DNA from: Methylobacterium sp. 17Sr1-1
GTDB lineage: Bacteria > Pseudomonadota > Alphaproteobacteria > Rhizobiales > Beijerinckiaceae
NCBI RefSeq assembly: GCF_003173775.1
Contig: NZ_CP029552.1
Span: 6,469,001-6,533,000, forward strand
Length of the DNA: 64,000 bases
Direction: 5' to 3'
The notes under the pieces are model-generated. The model saw only the letters and a list, made by a program, of their open reading frames with translations, was not told where the DNA came from and ran no database searches. Shown piece by piece: positions 1-8,624 of this stretch (position 1 is the stretch's first letter; each line of letters starts with the position of its first letter). The position numbers were made by a program, and so were the translations under genes.

Positions 1-1
1 C

Positions 2-82
2 CTCGAACAGGGCCCGCCCTCCCGCGTGCTCGCCGCGCCGGAGCATCCCCGCACCCGCGAGTTCCTCGCCAAGGTGCTCTGA
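2..82 (+). CDS. Amino-acid ABC transporter ATP-binding protein, C-terminal end (partial)
   Basis: Only the last 26 codons and the TGA lie in the window. The frame beginning at base 2 reads LEQGPPSRVLAAPEHPRTRE and continues to FLAKVL-stop, the usual tail of the GlnQ/HisP-type ATPase of polar amino-acid importers. It ends 37 bases before the first of two family 3 solute-binding proteins, so it is probably the ATPase of the same import system. The identification rests on this short tail and the context alone. Confidence 0.7.
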   Translation, partial: LEQGPPSRVLAAPEHPRTREFLAKVL

Positions 83-119
83 CTTTCCCCTCGCCCCCTC
101 CCCCGAAGGACCTCGTCCC

Positions 120-1043
120 GTGCCGACCCGTCGCGACTCGCTCGCCCTTCTCGCTGCCGCCTCCGCCCTCCTCTCCGGCCGTGCCTTCGCGCAGGCTGTC
201 GACCTCTCCCCCGAGCAGCCCGGCCGCGTCCGCGCCCCGCGCGACGAGGAGGCGATCCGGCTGATCGCCAAGGACGCAAGGTTCGCCCATGACGGCGTGT
301 TCACGGTCGGCAACAACACCGGGCGTCTCCCTTTCGCGGGCTATGCCAGCGACACCAAGACGGTGATCGGCGCCGAGATCGACCTCGCCCAGCTCGTCGC
401 CGACGCGCTCGGCCGCCGGCTCGAGATCGTCCCGACCTCCTGGGCCGACTGGCCCCTGGGGCTCGCCTCGGGCCGGTTCGACGCGGTGATCTCGAACGTC
501 ACCGTCACCGAGCAGCGCAAGGAGAAGTTCGACTTCTCGACCTACCGCAAGGACCTGCTCGGCTTCTACGTCAAGGCGGGCAATCCCCTCGTCATCCGCG
601 AGCCGAAGGACGTGGCCGGGCTCAAGGTCATCGTCGGATCGGGCACCAACCAGGAGCAGATCCTGCTGCGCTGGAACGACCAGAACGTGAAGGCCGGCCT
701 CAAGCCGATCGAGGTGCAGTATTACGACGACGACGTGGTGCTCTATCTCGCCCTCGAATCGGGCCGTGCCGACGCCTATCTCGGCCCCAACGCCCTTCTG
801 AGCTTCAAGGCGGCCCGCGAGGGCAAGACGCGGCTCGCCGGCAACTTCAGCGGCGGCTGGCCGGTGGCGGCCGAGATCGCCGTGACGACCCGGAAGGGGG
901 CGGGCCTCGCGGAGGGCATCACGCACGCGATCAACACCCAGATCCGCAACGGCAATTACGCCAAGGCGCTCGCGCGCTGGAACCTCTCGGCCGAGGCGAT
1001 CGAGGAATCGCGCACCAACCCGCCCGGCCTGCCGCGGGCTTGA
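120..1043 (+). CDS. Family 3 (amino-acid type) ABC transporter solute-binding protein
   Basis: Periplasmic binding protein of 307 residues expected to deliver an amino-acid-like solute to an ABC importer. The N-terminus has a twin-arginine-like signal (TRRDSLALL, residues 3-11) followed by a hydrophobic stretch and a likely cleavage site near AFAQA. The body has the bilobal SBP_bac_3 pattern, including DAVISNVTVTEQRKEKFDFS around residues 121-140, which holds the conserved Asn and Glu-Arg segment of the ligand pocket. The start is GTG, placed by a GAAGGA ribosome site about nine bases upstream. It is closely similar to the next gene, including the shared FDFSTYR and TNPPGLP segments, so the two are a tandem duplication. 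Downstream enzymes suggest a sulfur-containing amino acid as ligand (inference). Confidence 0.85.
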   Translation: MPTRRDSLALLAAASALLSGRAFAQAVDLSPEQPGRVRAPRDEEAIRLIAKDARFAHDGVFTVGNNTGRLPFAGYASDTKTVIGAEIDLAQLVADALGRRLEIVPTSWADWPLGLASGRFDAVISNVTVTEQRKEKFDFSTYRKDLLGFYVKAGNPLVIREPKDVAGLKVIVGSGTNQEQILLRWNDQNVKAGLKPIEVQYYDDDVVLYLALESGRADAYLGPNALLSFKAAREGKTRLAGNFSGGWPVAAEIAVTTRKGAGLAEGITHAINTQIRNGNYAKALARWNLSAEAIEESRTNPPGLPRA

Positions 1044-1059
1044 GAGCCGGAGATCCCCC

Positions 1060-2019
1060 ATGAGCCTCCCCAAGAGCCTCTCCCTGCGCGTGCGGCGCCG
1101 GTTCCTGTCGCTCCTCGTCGGCGCGGCCTGCGCCGGCGCGATCCTGCCCGCTGCGGCGCAGAACACCCCTTTCGACCTTGGCCCCGAGCAGCCGGGGCGG
1201 ATCCGCGCCGAGGCCGACCCGGCGGCGATCGCCCGGATCCCCAAGGGATACCGGTTCGTCGCGCCGGGGACCCTGACGGTGGCGATCCACCCCGGCTCGC
1301 CACCGCTCGGCACCTACGCGACCGATGCGAAGACCGTGGTCGGCGCGGATCCCGACTTCGCCCAGCTCGTCGCCGACAGCCTCGGCCTCAAGCTCGCCCT
1401 CGTCCCGGTGGCCTGGGCCGACTGGCCGCTCGGCCTCGCATCGGGCCGCTACGACGCCGTGATCTCGAATGTCGGCGTCACCGAGCAGCGCAAGGAGAAA
1501 TTCGACTTCTCGACCTACCGGCAGGGCCTGCACGGCTTCTTCGTGCGCACCGACAGCAAGATCGACCAGATCCGCGAGCCGAAGGACGCGGCGGGTCTGA
1601 CGATCAGCGTCGGCGGCGGCACCAACCAGGAGCGCATCCTGGTCGAGTGGAGCCGGCAGAATGTCGCGGCGGGCCTCAAGCCCATCGACCTGCAGCTCTT
1701 CGACGACGAGGCGGAACGCCTCGTCGCCCTGCGATCGGGCCGGGCCGACGCGGTCGTGCAGCCTCACGCACAGCTCGTCTTCGTGGCAGCCCGCGACCGG
1801 GACATCCGGCGGGTCGGCACGCTCAGCGCCGGCTGGCCGCTCACATCCGACGTGGCGATCGCGACCCGAAAGGGCAGCGGCCTCGTCGATGCGCTGACGC
1901 AGGCCACGAACGGCCTGATCGCGAACGGGACGTATCGCCAGGCCCTGGCGCGGTGGGGCCTGGAGGAGGAGGCGCTGCCGCGCTCCGAGACCAACCCGCC
2001 CGGCCTGCCGAAGTACTGA
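1060..2019 (+). CDS. Family 3 ABC transporter solute-binding protein, paralogue of the preceding gene
   Basis: A second periplasmic binding protein, 319 residues, with a Sec-type signal peptide (basic start, hydrophobic core, AAAQN near residue 34). It shares long identical segments with its upstream neighbour, including WADWPLGLASGR, TEQRKEKFDFSTYR and the final TNPPGLP. The ATG follows a GGAG site and lies 16 bases after the previous stop, so the two are co-transcribed. Differences in the second lobe suggest the paralogues bind related but non-identical ligands (inference). The next gene begins four bases downstream, tying this transporter to an LLM-type monooxygenase. Confidence 0.85.
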   Translation: MSLPKSLSLRVRRRFLSLLVGAACAGAILPAAAQNTPFDLGPEQPGRIRAEADPAAIARIPKGYRFVAPGTLTVAIHPGSPPLGTYATDAKTVVGADPDFAQLVADSLGLKLALVPVAWADWPLGLASGRYDAVISNVGVTEQRKEKFDFSTYRQGLHGFFVRTDSKIDQIREPKDAAGLTISVGGGTNQERILVEWSRQNVAAGLKPIDLQLFDDEAERLVALRSGRADAVVQPHAQLVFVAARDRDIRRVGTLSAGWPLTSDVAIATRKGSGLVDALTQATNGLIANGTYRQALARWGLEEEALPRSETNPPGLPKY

Positions 2020-2023
2020 CGCG

Positions 2024-3055
2024 ATGGCGCCCCTCGCCGTGCCGCGCCTCGCCTTCCTGGTACCAGGCAATTACGACGATGCCGATCCGCGCACAGGGCT
2101 CGAGGAGACCCTCGCGCTCCTCGCCGAAGGCGAAGCGCTCGGCTTCGACGGCGCCTGGGTGCGGCAGCGCCACCTCGAGCCCGGGATCTCCTCGGCGGCG
2201 ACGTTCCTGGCCGCCGCGACGCAGCGCACGCGGCGCATCGGGCTCGGCGTCGCGGTGATCCAGATGGGCTACGAGAATCCTTTTCGGCTGGCCGAGGACC
2301 TGTCCCTCGTCGACGTCCTGTCCGGAGGCCGGCTCGAGGTCGGTCTCAGCGCCGGACCGCCGCCGCATGGGAGCCTCCTCGGCGAGCGTTTCCACGACGG
2401 CGAGCCCACGGCAGTCGATGTCTCGCACGGCCGCGTCGGGCGCCTTGCCGCCAACCTCGACGGCGACTGGCTCGGCGAGCCGGATACCCGCATCACCTCG
2501 GCCGCCGGCAGCCACCGGCCCCGCCTGCGGCCCTACGCGCCGGGCTTGCGCCAGCGGCTGTGGTACGGCGCCGGATCCCTGCACTCGGTGCGCTGGGCGG
2601 CCGAGAACGGCTTCCATCTTCTCGTCGGCAACATCAACATCGCGGAGGAGGCCGACGACTTCCTCGACGTACAGGCCCGTCATGTCGCGACCTTCCGGGC
2701 GCATTGGCGCGGCGCGGGCGCTCCCCGGATCGCGGTCGGCCGGGTGATCCTGCCGACCGACGGCGCCGACGCCGCGACGCGCGAGCGGTACCGGGCCTTC
2801 GCTGCCGGCCGCCATGCCCGCACCCTCGCCCCGCAAGGAGGGCAGGCGAAGGGCGAGCGCCGCACCCTGTTCGCGCCCGACCTCGTCGGCCCCGCGGCCG
2901 AGCTGGTCGAGCGGCTGCGCGCGGACCCGATCCTCCCCTTCGCCGACACCCTGCGGGTGGAGCTGCCCTACAACTTCGCGGCCGCCGACTATCGCCAGAT
3001 CCTCGCCGATGTCGCGTCCCTCGTCGCGCCCAGGCTCGGCTGGGCGGCGGCGTGA
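2024..3055 (+). CDS. LLM-class flavin-dependent monooxygenase (luciferase-like)
   Basis: A 343-residue protein of the bacterial luciferase / F420-FMN monooxygenase superfamily, which oxidises a small substrate using reduced FMN and O2. Family marks include the N-terminal LALLAEGEALGFDGAWVRQRH strand-helix segment, the GLGVAVIQMGYENPFRLAED stretch and the DVLSGGRLEVGLSAG segment near residues 95-110. Length is typical. It starts four bases after a solute-binding protein and precedes a cysteine-synthase-like enzyme. In Bacillus, comparable sets (the ytm locus) take up and oxidise S-modified cysteines, so a role in organosulfur breakdown is a reasonable inference. The true substrate cannot be read from sequence. 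Confidence 0.85.
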   Translation: MAPLAVPRLAFLVPGNYDDADPRTGLEETLALLAEGEALGFDGAWVRQRHLEPGISSAATFLAAATQRTRRIGLGVAVIQMGYENPFRLAEDLSLVDVLSGGRLEVGLSAGPPPHGSLLGERFHDGEPTAVDVSHGRVGRLAANLDGDWLGEPDTRITSAAGSHRPRLRPYAPGLRQRLWYGAGSLHSVRWAAENGFHLLVGNINIAEEADDFLDVQARHVATFRAHWRGAGAPRIAVGRVILPTDGADAATRERYRAFAAGRHARTLAPQGGQAKGERRTLFAPDLVGPAAELVERLRADPILPFADTLRVELPYNFAAADYRQILADVASLVAPRLGWAAA

Positions 3056-3150
3056 TCCGGCCCGCTGCCCGGACCGGTGGTCGCCGAGGCGAGAAGCGGT
3101 CCGAAGATTCCGGGCGCGAGGCACGACAAGGAGAGGTCCAAGGAGAGATC

Positions 3151-4131
3151 ATGGACGATCCGCGCGACCATTTCGGCGCCCTCATCGGCGACACGCCGCT
3201 CCTCGAGCTGCGGCGCTTTTGCGAGCGGCGGGGCCTTCGGGCCCGCATCCTGGCCAAGGTCGAGGCACTGAACCCGGCGGGCAGCATCAAGGACCGCACC
3301 GCCTGGGGCATTATCCGCGCCGCCGAGGCCGAGGGCCGGCTGGTACCGGGGCAACTCCTCGTCGACCTCACCAGCGGCAATACCGGGATCGGCCTCGCGG
3401 CGCTCGCCGCGGCCCGGGGCTACCGGGCGAAGTTCTACCTGCGCGCCTCGACAAGCCTTGAGAAGGTCGCGATCATCCACCGCTACGGCGCCGCGACCGT
3501 TCTGATCGACGATGCGGAGTTCCTGGCACCCGGCGGGGTCGACGCGATCATCGACCGCGTGCGGCGCGACAATCCCGACGCCTTCTACACCGACCAGCGC
3601 GCCAACCCGGCCAATCCCCGCATCCATCACGACACGACCGGCCCCGAGATCTGGCGCGACACGGACGGTGCCGTCGACATCCTGGTCGCGGCGATCGGGA
3701 CCGGCGGCACGATCTCGGGCACCGGCCGCTTCCTCAAGGCGCGCAAGCCGGGCGTGACGGTGGTGGCGGTCGAGCCGGCACCCGGGTCGGTCCCGACGCG
3801 CGAGCATCCGCAGGTCGACACCGTCGAGGGCGTGCACCGCGTGACTGGAGTCGAGGCGAGCCTGCTGCCGGCGAATTTCGACGCGGGCGTCGTCGACGCC
3901 TTCATCCCGTGCGAGACCCGCGAGGCACGGGCGGCGGCACGAGCGCTCGCCCGCGAGGAGGGCCTGTTCGCCGGGCCCTCCTCCGGTGCGGTCCTGCACG
4001 CCGCGTCCGTGCTCGCCGGACGCCGGGAGCATGCCGGGCGAACGATCGTCGCGATCTTCGCCGATGGCGGCGAGCGCTACCTGTCGCAGGATCGGGCGGA
4101 CGAGATCGCATCGGCGGTCGAACGGCCCTAG
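3151..4131 (+). CDS. PLP-dependent cysteine synthase family protein
   Basis: A 326-residue fold-type II PLP enzyme of the cysteine synthase / cystathionine beta-synthase family. The cofactor lysine lies in NPAGSIKDRTAW (about residues 42-53), the PLP-phosphate and substrate loop in DLTSGNTGIG (about 70-79), and the glycine loop in GTGGTISGTGRF (about 183-194). The start is set by an AGGAGA site nine bases before the ATG; the same frame is open far upstream into the monooxygenase gene, but that part overlaps it. It closes the uptake-oxidation cluster and could reassimilate released sulfide into cysteine, or beta-replace another substrate. Which O-acyl-serine it uses is not evident. Confidence 0.88.
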   Translation: MDDPRDHFGALIGDTPLLELRRFCERRGLRARILAKVEALNPAGSIKDRTAWGIIRAAEAEGRLVPGQLLVDLTSGNTGIGLAALAAARGYRAKFYLRASTSLEKVAIIHRYGAATVLIDDAEFLAPGGVDAIIDRVRRDNPDAFYTDQRANPANPRIHHDTTGPEIWRDTDGAVDILVAAIGTGGTISGTGRFLKARKPGVTVVAVEPAPGSVPTREHPQVDTVEGVHRVTGVEASLLPANFDAGVVDAFIPCETREARAAARALAREEGLFAGPSSGAVLHAASVLAGRREHAGRTIVAIFADGGERYLSQDRADEIASAVERP

Positions 4132-4316
4132 GCACTTCCTACCGGCTCACGCCGCCGAAGGCTCGTCCGGTGAATCGGACATCGTCATCGGCTTGCGGAA
4201 GCGGCGCTCGCGGGCACGGCCCCCCGCGTCAGTGCCACGCCCGCGATGCCGACGGCCATCCCGGCGACGACGATGCGAGAACGCCGCGGTGGCCCTGACC
4301 CTTCTCGGTAATCGCT

Positions 4317-4640
4317 ATGAAACAGGATGCGAGAGCGCGCGGCGGGCGGCCGTGGAGTTTCGACCGGGACGCCGCGATCGACACCGCGATGCTGCTGTTC
4401 TGGCGCCACGGCTACGAGGGGGTCTCGATCGGGATCTGGCGAAGGCGATCGGGATCGCCCCTCCGAGCCTCTACGCCGCCTTCGGCAGCAAGGCGGACCT
4501 CTACCGGCGGGCGGTGGAGCGCTACGAGGAGACCCGGGGGGCCTGGATCGGGCGGCGATCCGGTCGGCACCGTCGTTGCCGGACGCGGTCCGCGTGCTCA
4601 GGGCTGTCCGTCTCGGAACGGCAGCACGAGGTGGCACCAC
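4317..4640 (+). pseudogene. TetR/AcrR-type regulator, broken by frameshifts
   Basis: The first frame from the ATG at 4317 reads a normal TetR start (GGRPWSFDRDAAIDTAMLLF, then WRHGYEGVSIG). It loses frame near 4435, where one G appears missing before ATCTGGCG. The helix-turn-helix then continues in the next frame as DLAKAIGIAPPSLYAAFGS and KADLYRRAVERYEE. A second shift near 4545 moves the remaining homology (DRAAIRSAPSLPDAVRVLRA) into the third frame, after which nothing recognisable remains. The DNA-binding domain therefore cannot be made intact and the ligand domain is lost. The 3' boundary is approximate. It may once have regulated a neighbouring cluster. Confidence 0.75.
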
Positions 4641-4866
4641 CGCCTCGCAAAGGCCTTGGCGCGAGGGTCTGCCCATTCACATGGCGGACGCGGCCCGGGG
4701 AGAAGAATTTACCTGTCCTCCCGCCGCGCTTCGAATACTTGTTTCTAGAAATTCAAATATAAAATAATCTCGTTTCGTTGACGTCCACCACCAGCAAAGA
4801 CACAATTACCGCCTCGCAACAGATCTGGCGCGAACGGCAGCCGCGCGCTGCACGCATGAGGTCGGC

Positions 4867-5415
4867 ATGACGTCGCTTAACGAATACTTGGTGGAGAAGC
4901 GCGCGGCCGTGGCGGCGCGGGAGAGGCGGATCGAGGGCGGGAGCCTGGGGGCGGTTCCGCTCTCCGCGCAGGTCAGCGTCGAGGGCCGCAGCGGCGTGCG
5001 CCGGATCCGGATCCGCGACCATCAGGTCGTCACCGATTCCCCGCCGGACTTCGCCGGCTACGACCTCGGCCCCGGCTCGCCGGAGCTGCAGCTCGGCATC
5101 CTCGGCAGCTGCCTCGCCCATTCCTACCTGATCCAGGCCGCTCGCCTCGGCGTGCCCCTCGACGCGGTGGACGTCACGGTGAGCGGGCAGCTCGATGCCC
5201 GGGCCGGCCGGCCCGGCTACGAGGCGGTGCCGGTGAGCCCGCACGATCTGGCCTACACCGTGCGGATCGTCTCGCCGGCCTCCCGCGAGGCGGTGGCCCG
5301 CCTCGAGGCCGAGGTCGATCGCGCCTGCCCGATCCTCAACCTCCTGCGCTCGCCGCAGACCGTGCGCGGCACGCTCGATCACCGCGCGCCCGACGCACCC
5401 GCGCAAGCCGCCTGA
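4867..5415 (+). CDS. OsmC family protein
   Basis: A 182-residue cytoplasmic protein of the OsmC/Ohr superfamily, thiol-dependent peroxide-handling proteins. Both hallmark cysteines are present: one in LGSCLAHS (about residue 80) and one in RACPILNLL (about residue 157). The N-terminal part fits a family branch often found beside sulfonate-type ABC transporters. The ATG follows GAGGTCGGC. It lies 43 bases upstream of a complete NMT1-type importer on the same strand, so it is probably the first gene of that operon. The substrate could be an organic hydroperoxide or a transported sulfur compound; the sequence does not decide. Confidence 0.85.
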   Translation: MTSLNEYLVEKRAAVAARERRIEGGSLGAVPLSAQVSVEGRSGVRRIRIRDHQVVTDSPPDFAGYDLGPGSPELQLGILGSCLAHSYLIQAARLGVPLDAVDVTVSGQLDARAGRPGYEAVPVSPHDLAYTVRIVSPASREAVARLEAEVDRACPILNLLRSPQTVRGTLDHRAPDAPAQAA

Positions 5416-5458
5416 CGGTCTCACCCCCGCCGAAGCCTCCCCGACAAGCCCCCGGACG

Positions 5459-6535
5459 ATGACGCTCCCTCCCCTCTCCCACACCCGCCGCCGCTTCCTC
5501 GCCCGCGCCGGCACCCTCGGTCTTGCCGCGCCGCTCGGCCTCGTCGGCTCGCCCTCCTCGGCCGGGCTCCTGCCGGTGCCGGACCTCGCCGGCGCGCCGA
5601 TCTGCCGGGTCGCGGCCGAGGGGCCGGCCGCCATCGGCGCCCCGCGCCCGATCAAGCTCGCCTGGAACGCCTCGGCGATCTGCACCGCCGCCGCCCCCGT
5701 CGCCAAGGAGAGCGGGGTGTTCGCCCGGTACGGGCTCGACGTCGAATTCGTCAATTTCGGCGGCTCGACCGAGCAGCTGCTGGAGGCGATCGCGACCGGC
5801 AAGGCGGATGCCGGCATCGGCATGGCCCTGCGCTGGCTGAAGCCCCTGGAGCAGGGCTTCGACGTCAAGGTCACGGCGGGCATCCACGGCGGCTGCATGC
5901 GGCTGCTCGGCGCGAGGTCGGCCGGAGCGACGAGCCTGGAATCGCTGAAGGGCAAGGTGATCGCGGTGAGCGACCAAGCCTCGCCGGCCAAGAACTTCTT
6001 CAGCCTGCTTCTCGCCAAGCGCGGCATCGATCCCGAGCGCGAGGTCGAGTGGCGGGTCTATCCCCTCGATCTCCTCAACCTCGCGGTCGAGAAGGGCGAA
6101 GCCCAGGCGCTCGCCGACGGCGATCCGCGCACCTTCCTGTGGGCGAAGGACACCCGCCTGACCGAAATCGCCAACAATCTCTCGGCCGAGTACCACGACC
6201 GGACCTGCTGCATCCTCGCGCTGCGCGGCTCGCTGGTGCGCGACGAGCGCCCGGTGGCGGCGTCCCTCACCCGGGCGCTGCTCGAGGCCGGCACCCGGGT
6301 CGCGCACGATCCCGATTACGCCGCCAAGGTCTATGCCGGCTACGGCGGCAAGGGCTCGGTGGACGAGCTCGCCGCGATGCTGCGCAGCCACACCCATCAC
6401 CACCACCCCCTCGGGGCGGAGCTGAAGCAGCAGATCGCCGCCTATATCGACGAGCTGAAGACCGTGAAGGTGATCCGTGCCCGCACCGACGCGAAGCAAT
6501 TCGCCGAGCGCGTCTACGCCGACGTCCTGAGCTGA
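5459..6535 (+). CDS. ABC transporter substrate-binding protein, NMT1/sulfonate type
   Basis: A 358-residue periplasmic binding protein related to nitrate/sulfonate/taurine and thiamine-precursor receptors. A Tat-like signal (TRRRFLARAGTLGLAAPLG) occupies residues 9-27. The mature start PIKLAWN and the GGSTEQLLEAIATGKADAGI segment are typical of the family. The gene sits directly before the permease and ATPase genes. An unusual feature is the histidine cluster H311-T-H313 to H316 (HTHHHH), absent from standard taurine receptors, which could bind a metal or be incidental. The ligand is not evident; the OsmC neighbour favours a sulfonate-like compound (inference). Confidence 0.85.
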   Translation: MTLPPLSHTRRRFLARAGTLGLAAPLGLVGSPSSAGLLPVPDLAGAPICRVAAEGPAAIGAPRPIKLAWNASAICTAAAPVAKESGVFARYGLDVEFVNFGGSTEQLLEAIATGKADAGIGMALRWLKPLEQGFDVKVTAGIHGGCMRLLGARSAGATSLESLKGKVIAVSDQASPAKNFFSLLLAKRGIDPEREVEWRVYPLDLLNLAVEKGEAQALADGDPRTFLWAKDTRLTEIANNLSAEYHDRTCCILALRGSLVRDERPVAASLTRALLEAGTRVAHDPDYAAKVYAGYGGKGSVDELAAMLRSHTHHHHPLGAELKQQIAAYIDELKTVKVIRARTDAKQFAERVYADVLS

Positions 6536-6545
6536 GGCGGCATCC

Positions 6546-7541
6546 ATGAGCGACATCGCGCTTCCCCGGGCGGAGGGCGCCGTCCGGCGCCCCGCCTTCC
6601 TTCCCGCCCCGGCTTCGGTCGCGGCCTCCGCCGCCTGGATCGGGCTCTCCGCCCTCGTCGCCCTGCCGCCCGACCTCGGGGATTTCGGCCTCACCCGCGA
6701 GCTTGCCATCGGCCTCGCCGGGTTCGGGGCCGTCGTCCTGGCGGCGGGCTTCCTGCGCCCGGGCGAGACCGGCCTCGCCCGGCGGATCCAGGGCTGGTCG
6801 CCCTGGCTGATCGTGCTCGCCGCCCTGCTGGGTCTCTGGGAGGTGGCGACGGCCAAGCGCGCCTGGCTGCCGATGCCGTTCTTCCCGCCGCCCCAGGCGA
6901 TCCTGGAGGTCTTCGTCGAGGATTACGCGCGGCTCGCCGACAGCGTCTGGCATTCCCTGCGGCTGCTGGCCGGGGGCTACGTCCTCGGGGCGCTCGCCGG
7001 CTTCACCCTCGGCGTCGCGGTCGGCTGGTCGCGGAGCGTCGGCTACTGGGTGCATCCGGTTCTGCGCTTCGTCGGCCCGCTCCCGGCCACCGCCTGGCTG
7101 CCCCTCGCCTTCTTCGTCTTTCCGTCGAGCGGCTCGGCCTCGACCTTCCTCGTCGCGCTCGCCACCGGCTTTCCCGTCACCGTGCTGACCTGGTCGGGCA
7201 TCGCCGGGGTCAACAAGGCGTATTACGACGTCGCCCGGACGCTGGGGGCCCGCGAGGGATTCCTGATCCTCCGCGTGGCGATCCCGGCGGCCCTGCCGCA
7301 CGTCTTCGTCGGGCTGTTCATGGGGCTCGGCAGCTCCTTCGCGGTGCTGGTGGTCGCCGAGATGCTCGGCGTGAAGGCGGGTCTCGGCTGGTACCTGCAA
7401 TGGGCGCAAGGCTGGGCGGCCTACGCCAACATGTACGCGGCGCTCGCCGTGATGGCGCTCGCCTGCTCGGGCCTGATCACCCTGCTGTTCCGGCTGCGCG
7501 ACCGTCTCCTGTCCTGGCAGAAGGGCCTCGTCCAATGGTAG
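6546..7541 (+). CDS. ABC transporter permease, BPD inner-membrane component
   Basis: A 331-residue integral membrane permease of the SsuC/TauC type. It has about eight hydrophobic segments, the first two (residues about 17-75) forming an N-terminal extension before the core domain. The ATPase-coupling EAA-like loop is visible as DVARTLGAREGFLILRVAIP (about residues 225-244). It follows the receptor gene after ten bases and overlaps the ATPase start by seven bases, so the three components are translated from one message. Confidence 0.9.
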   Translation: MSDIALPRAEGAVRRPAFLPAPASVAASAAWIGLSALVALPPDLGDFGLTRELAIGLAGFGAVVLAAGFLRPGETGLARRIQGWSPWLIVLAALLGLWEVATAKRAWLPMPFFPPPQAILEVFVEDYARLADSVWHSLRLLAGGYVLGALAGFTLGVAVGWSRSVGYWVHPVLRFVGPLPATAWLPLAFFVFPSSGSASTFLVALATGFPVTVLTWSGIAGVNKAYYDVARTLGAREGFLILRVAIPAALPHVFVGLFMGLGSSFAVLVVAEMLGVKAGLGWYLQWAQGWAAYANMYAALAVMALACSGLITLLFRLRDRLLSWQKGLVQW

Positions 7542-8344
7542 CCGGCCTGATCGCACGCTCCGAAGCGCCCTCTTTCGTCCCTGCGAAGGCTCCCGCCCGC
7601 GGCGCCGCCCTCGCGCTGCGCGACGTGCACCACGCCTTCGCACTGAAGAAGGCGCCACTCCCGGTCCTCGACGGCGTGTCGTTCGACGTCGAATCCGGCG
7701 CCTTCGTGGCCCTGCTCGGGCCGTCGGGCTGCGGGAAGTCGACGCTGCTGCGCCTCGTCGCCGGGCTCGAGCCGCCCAACGAAGGTCGGATCAGTGTCGA
7801 CGGCGCCCCGTTGCAGGGCCCCCATCCCTCCCGCGGCCTCGTGTTTCAAGACCCGACGCTCTATCCCTGGCGCAGCGTTCTGGGCAACGTCGCGGTCGGG
7901 CCGGAGGCCCGCGGGCGCGCCCGGGCGGAACGCGACAGGGTGGAGGAGGCGCTGGCCCTCGTCGGGCTGTCGGGCTTCGGCGACGCCTTTCCGCACCAGC
8001 TCTCGGGCGGCATGGCGCAGCGGGTGGCGCTGGCCCGTGCCCTCGTCAACGCGCCGCCGCTGCTTCTCCTCGACGAGCCGCTCGGCAAGCTCGATTCGCT
8101 GACCCGCCTGACGATGCAGGCCGAACTGGTGCGGCTGTGGCAGGACAAGGGCTTCACCGCGCTGCTCGTCACCCACGACGTCGAGGAGGCCCTGATGCTC
8201 GCCCAGCGCATCCTGGTTTTCTCGGACCGACCGGCCCGCATCCGGGCCGACATCCCTTGCGACCGGCCCTATCCGCGCCACCGCGAGGACCCGGGTGTGG
8301 TCGCCGACCGGCGCACTATCCTGGATCTTCTCGGAACCGCCTGA
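7535..8344 (+). CDS. ABC transporter ATP-binding protein, sulfonate/nitrate type
   Basis: A 269-residue nucleotide-binding subunit. The Walker A loop is LLGPSGCGKSTLLRLVAG (about residues 65-82), the signature motif LSGGMAQRVALARAL (about 150-164) and Walker B LLLLDEPLGKLD (about 171-182), followed by the switch histidine in LLVTHDVEEALML. The ATG at 7535 lies inside the 3' end of the permease gene (stop at 7539-7541), giving tight translational coupling. It closes the OsmC-receptor-permease-ATPase operon; downstream DNA is degraded. Confidence 0.92.
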   Translation: MVAGLIARSEAPSFVPAKAPARGAALALRDVHHAFALKKAPLPVLDGVSFDVESGAFVALLGPSGCGKSTLLRLVAGLEPPNEGRISVDGAPLQGPHPSRGLVFQDPTLYPWRSVLGNVAVGPEARGRARAERDRVEEALALVGLSGFGDAFPHQLSGGMAQRVALARALVNAPPLLLLDEPLGKLDSLTRLTMQAELVRLWQDKGFTALLVTHDVEEALMLAQRILVFSDRPARIRADIPCDRPYPRHREDPGVVADRRTILDLLGTA

Positions 8345-8624
8345 GGAGTTCATATCGGTCGAACTTGTAGGTTGTTCGTTTTCGACCGCGCCGCAGGGCC
8401 TCCCGGTGGGCAGCGCGATCCAAACCACGTTTCCCGAGGGCGGCTCCACGGAGTGACCATGGGCCCTGCAGAGCCCTGGAATCCGTGTTCCTGGCGCGGG
8501 GGTTCGCGGTAGTTGCCGCGGAAGTGAAGGAGGGTTTGTCCGTGCACTTGGCACGGGGTCGGACATCCAACCGGTGGAATCGCGCACGATGGTTTATCCG
8601 TGCCAATGGCACGGTGTAGGGGAG

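Noticed and set aside
2560..3150. A long N-terminal extension of the cysteine-synthase-like protein
   Set aside because: The extension lies wholly inside the monooxygenase gene in another frame and is Arg/Pro-rich; the ATG at 3151 has an AGGAGA site and the family start.
8345..8624. Possible gene or small RNA after the ABC operon
   Set aside because: Frames on both strands are Arg/Pro/Ser-rich shadows; only a short near-repeat (TCCGTGCACTTGGCACGG and TCCGTGCCAATGGCACGG) is present, with no terminator.
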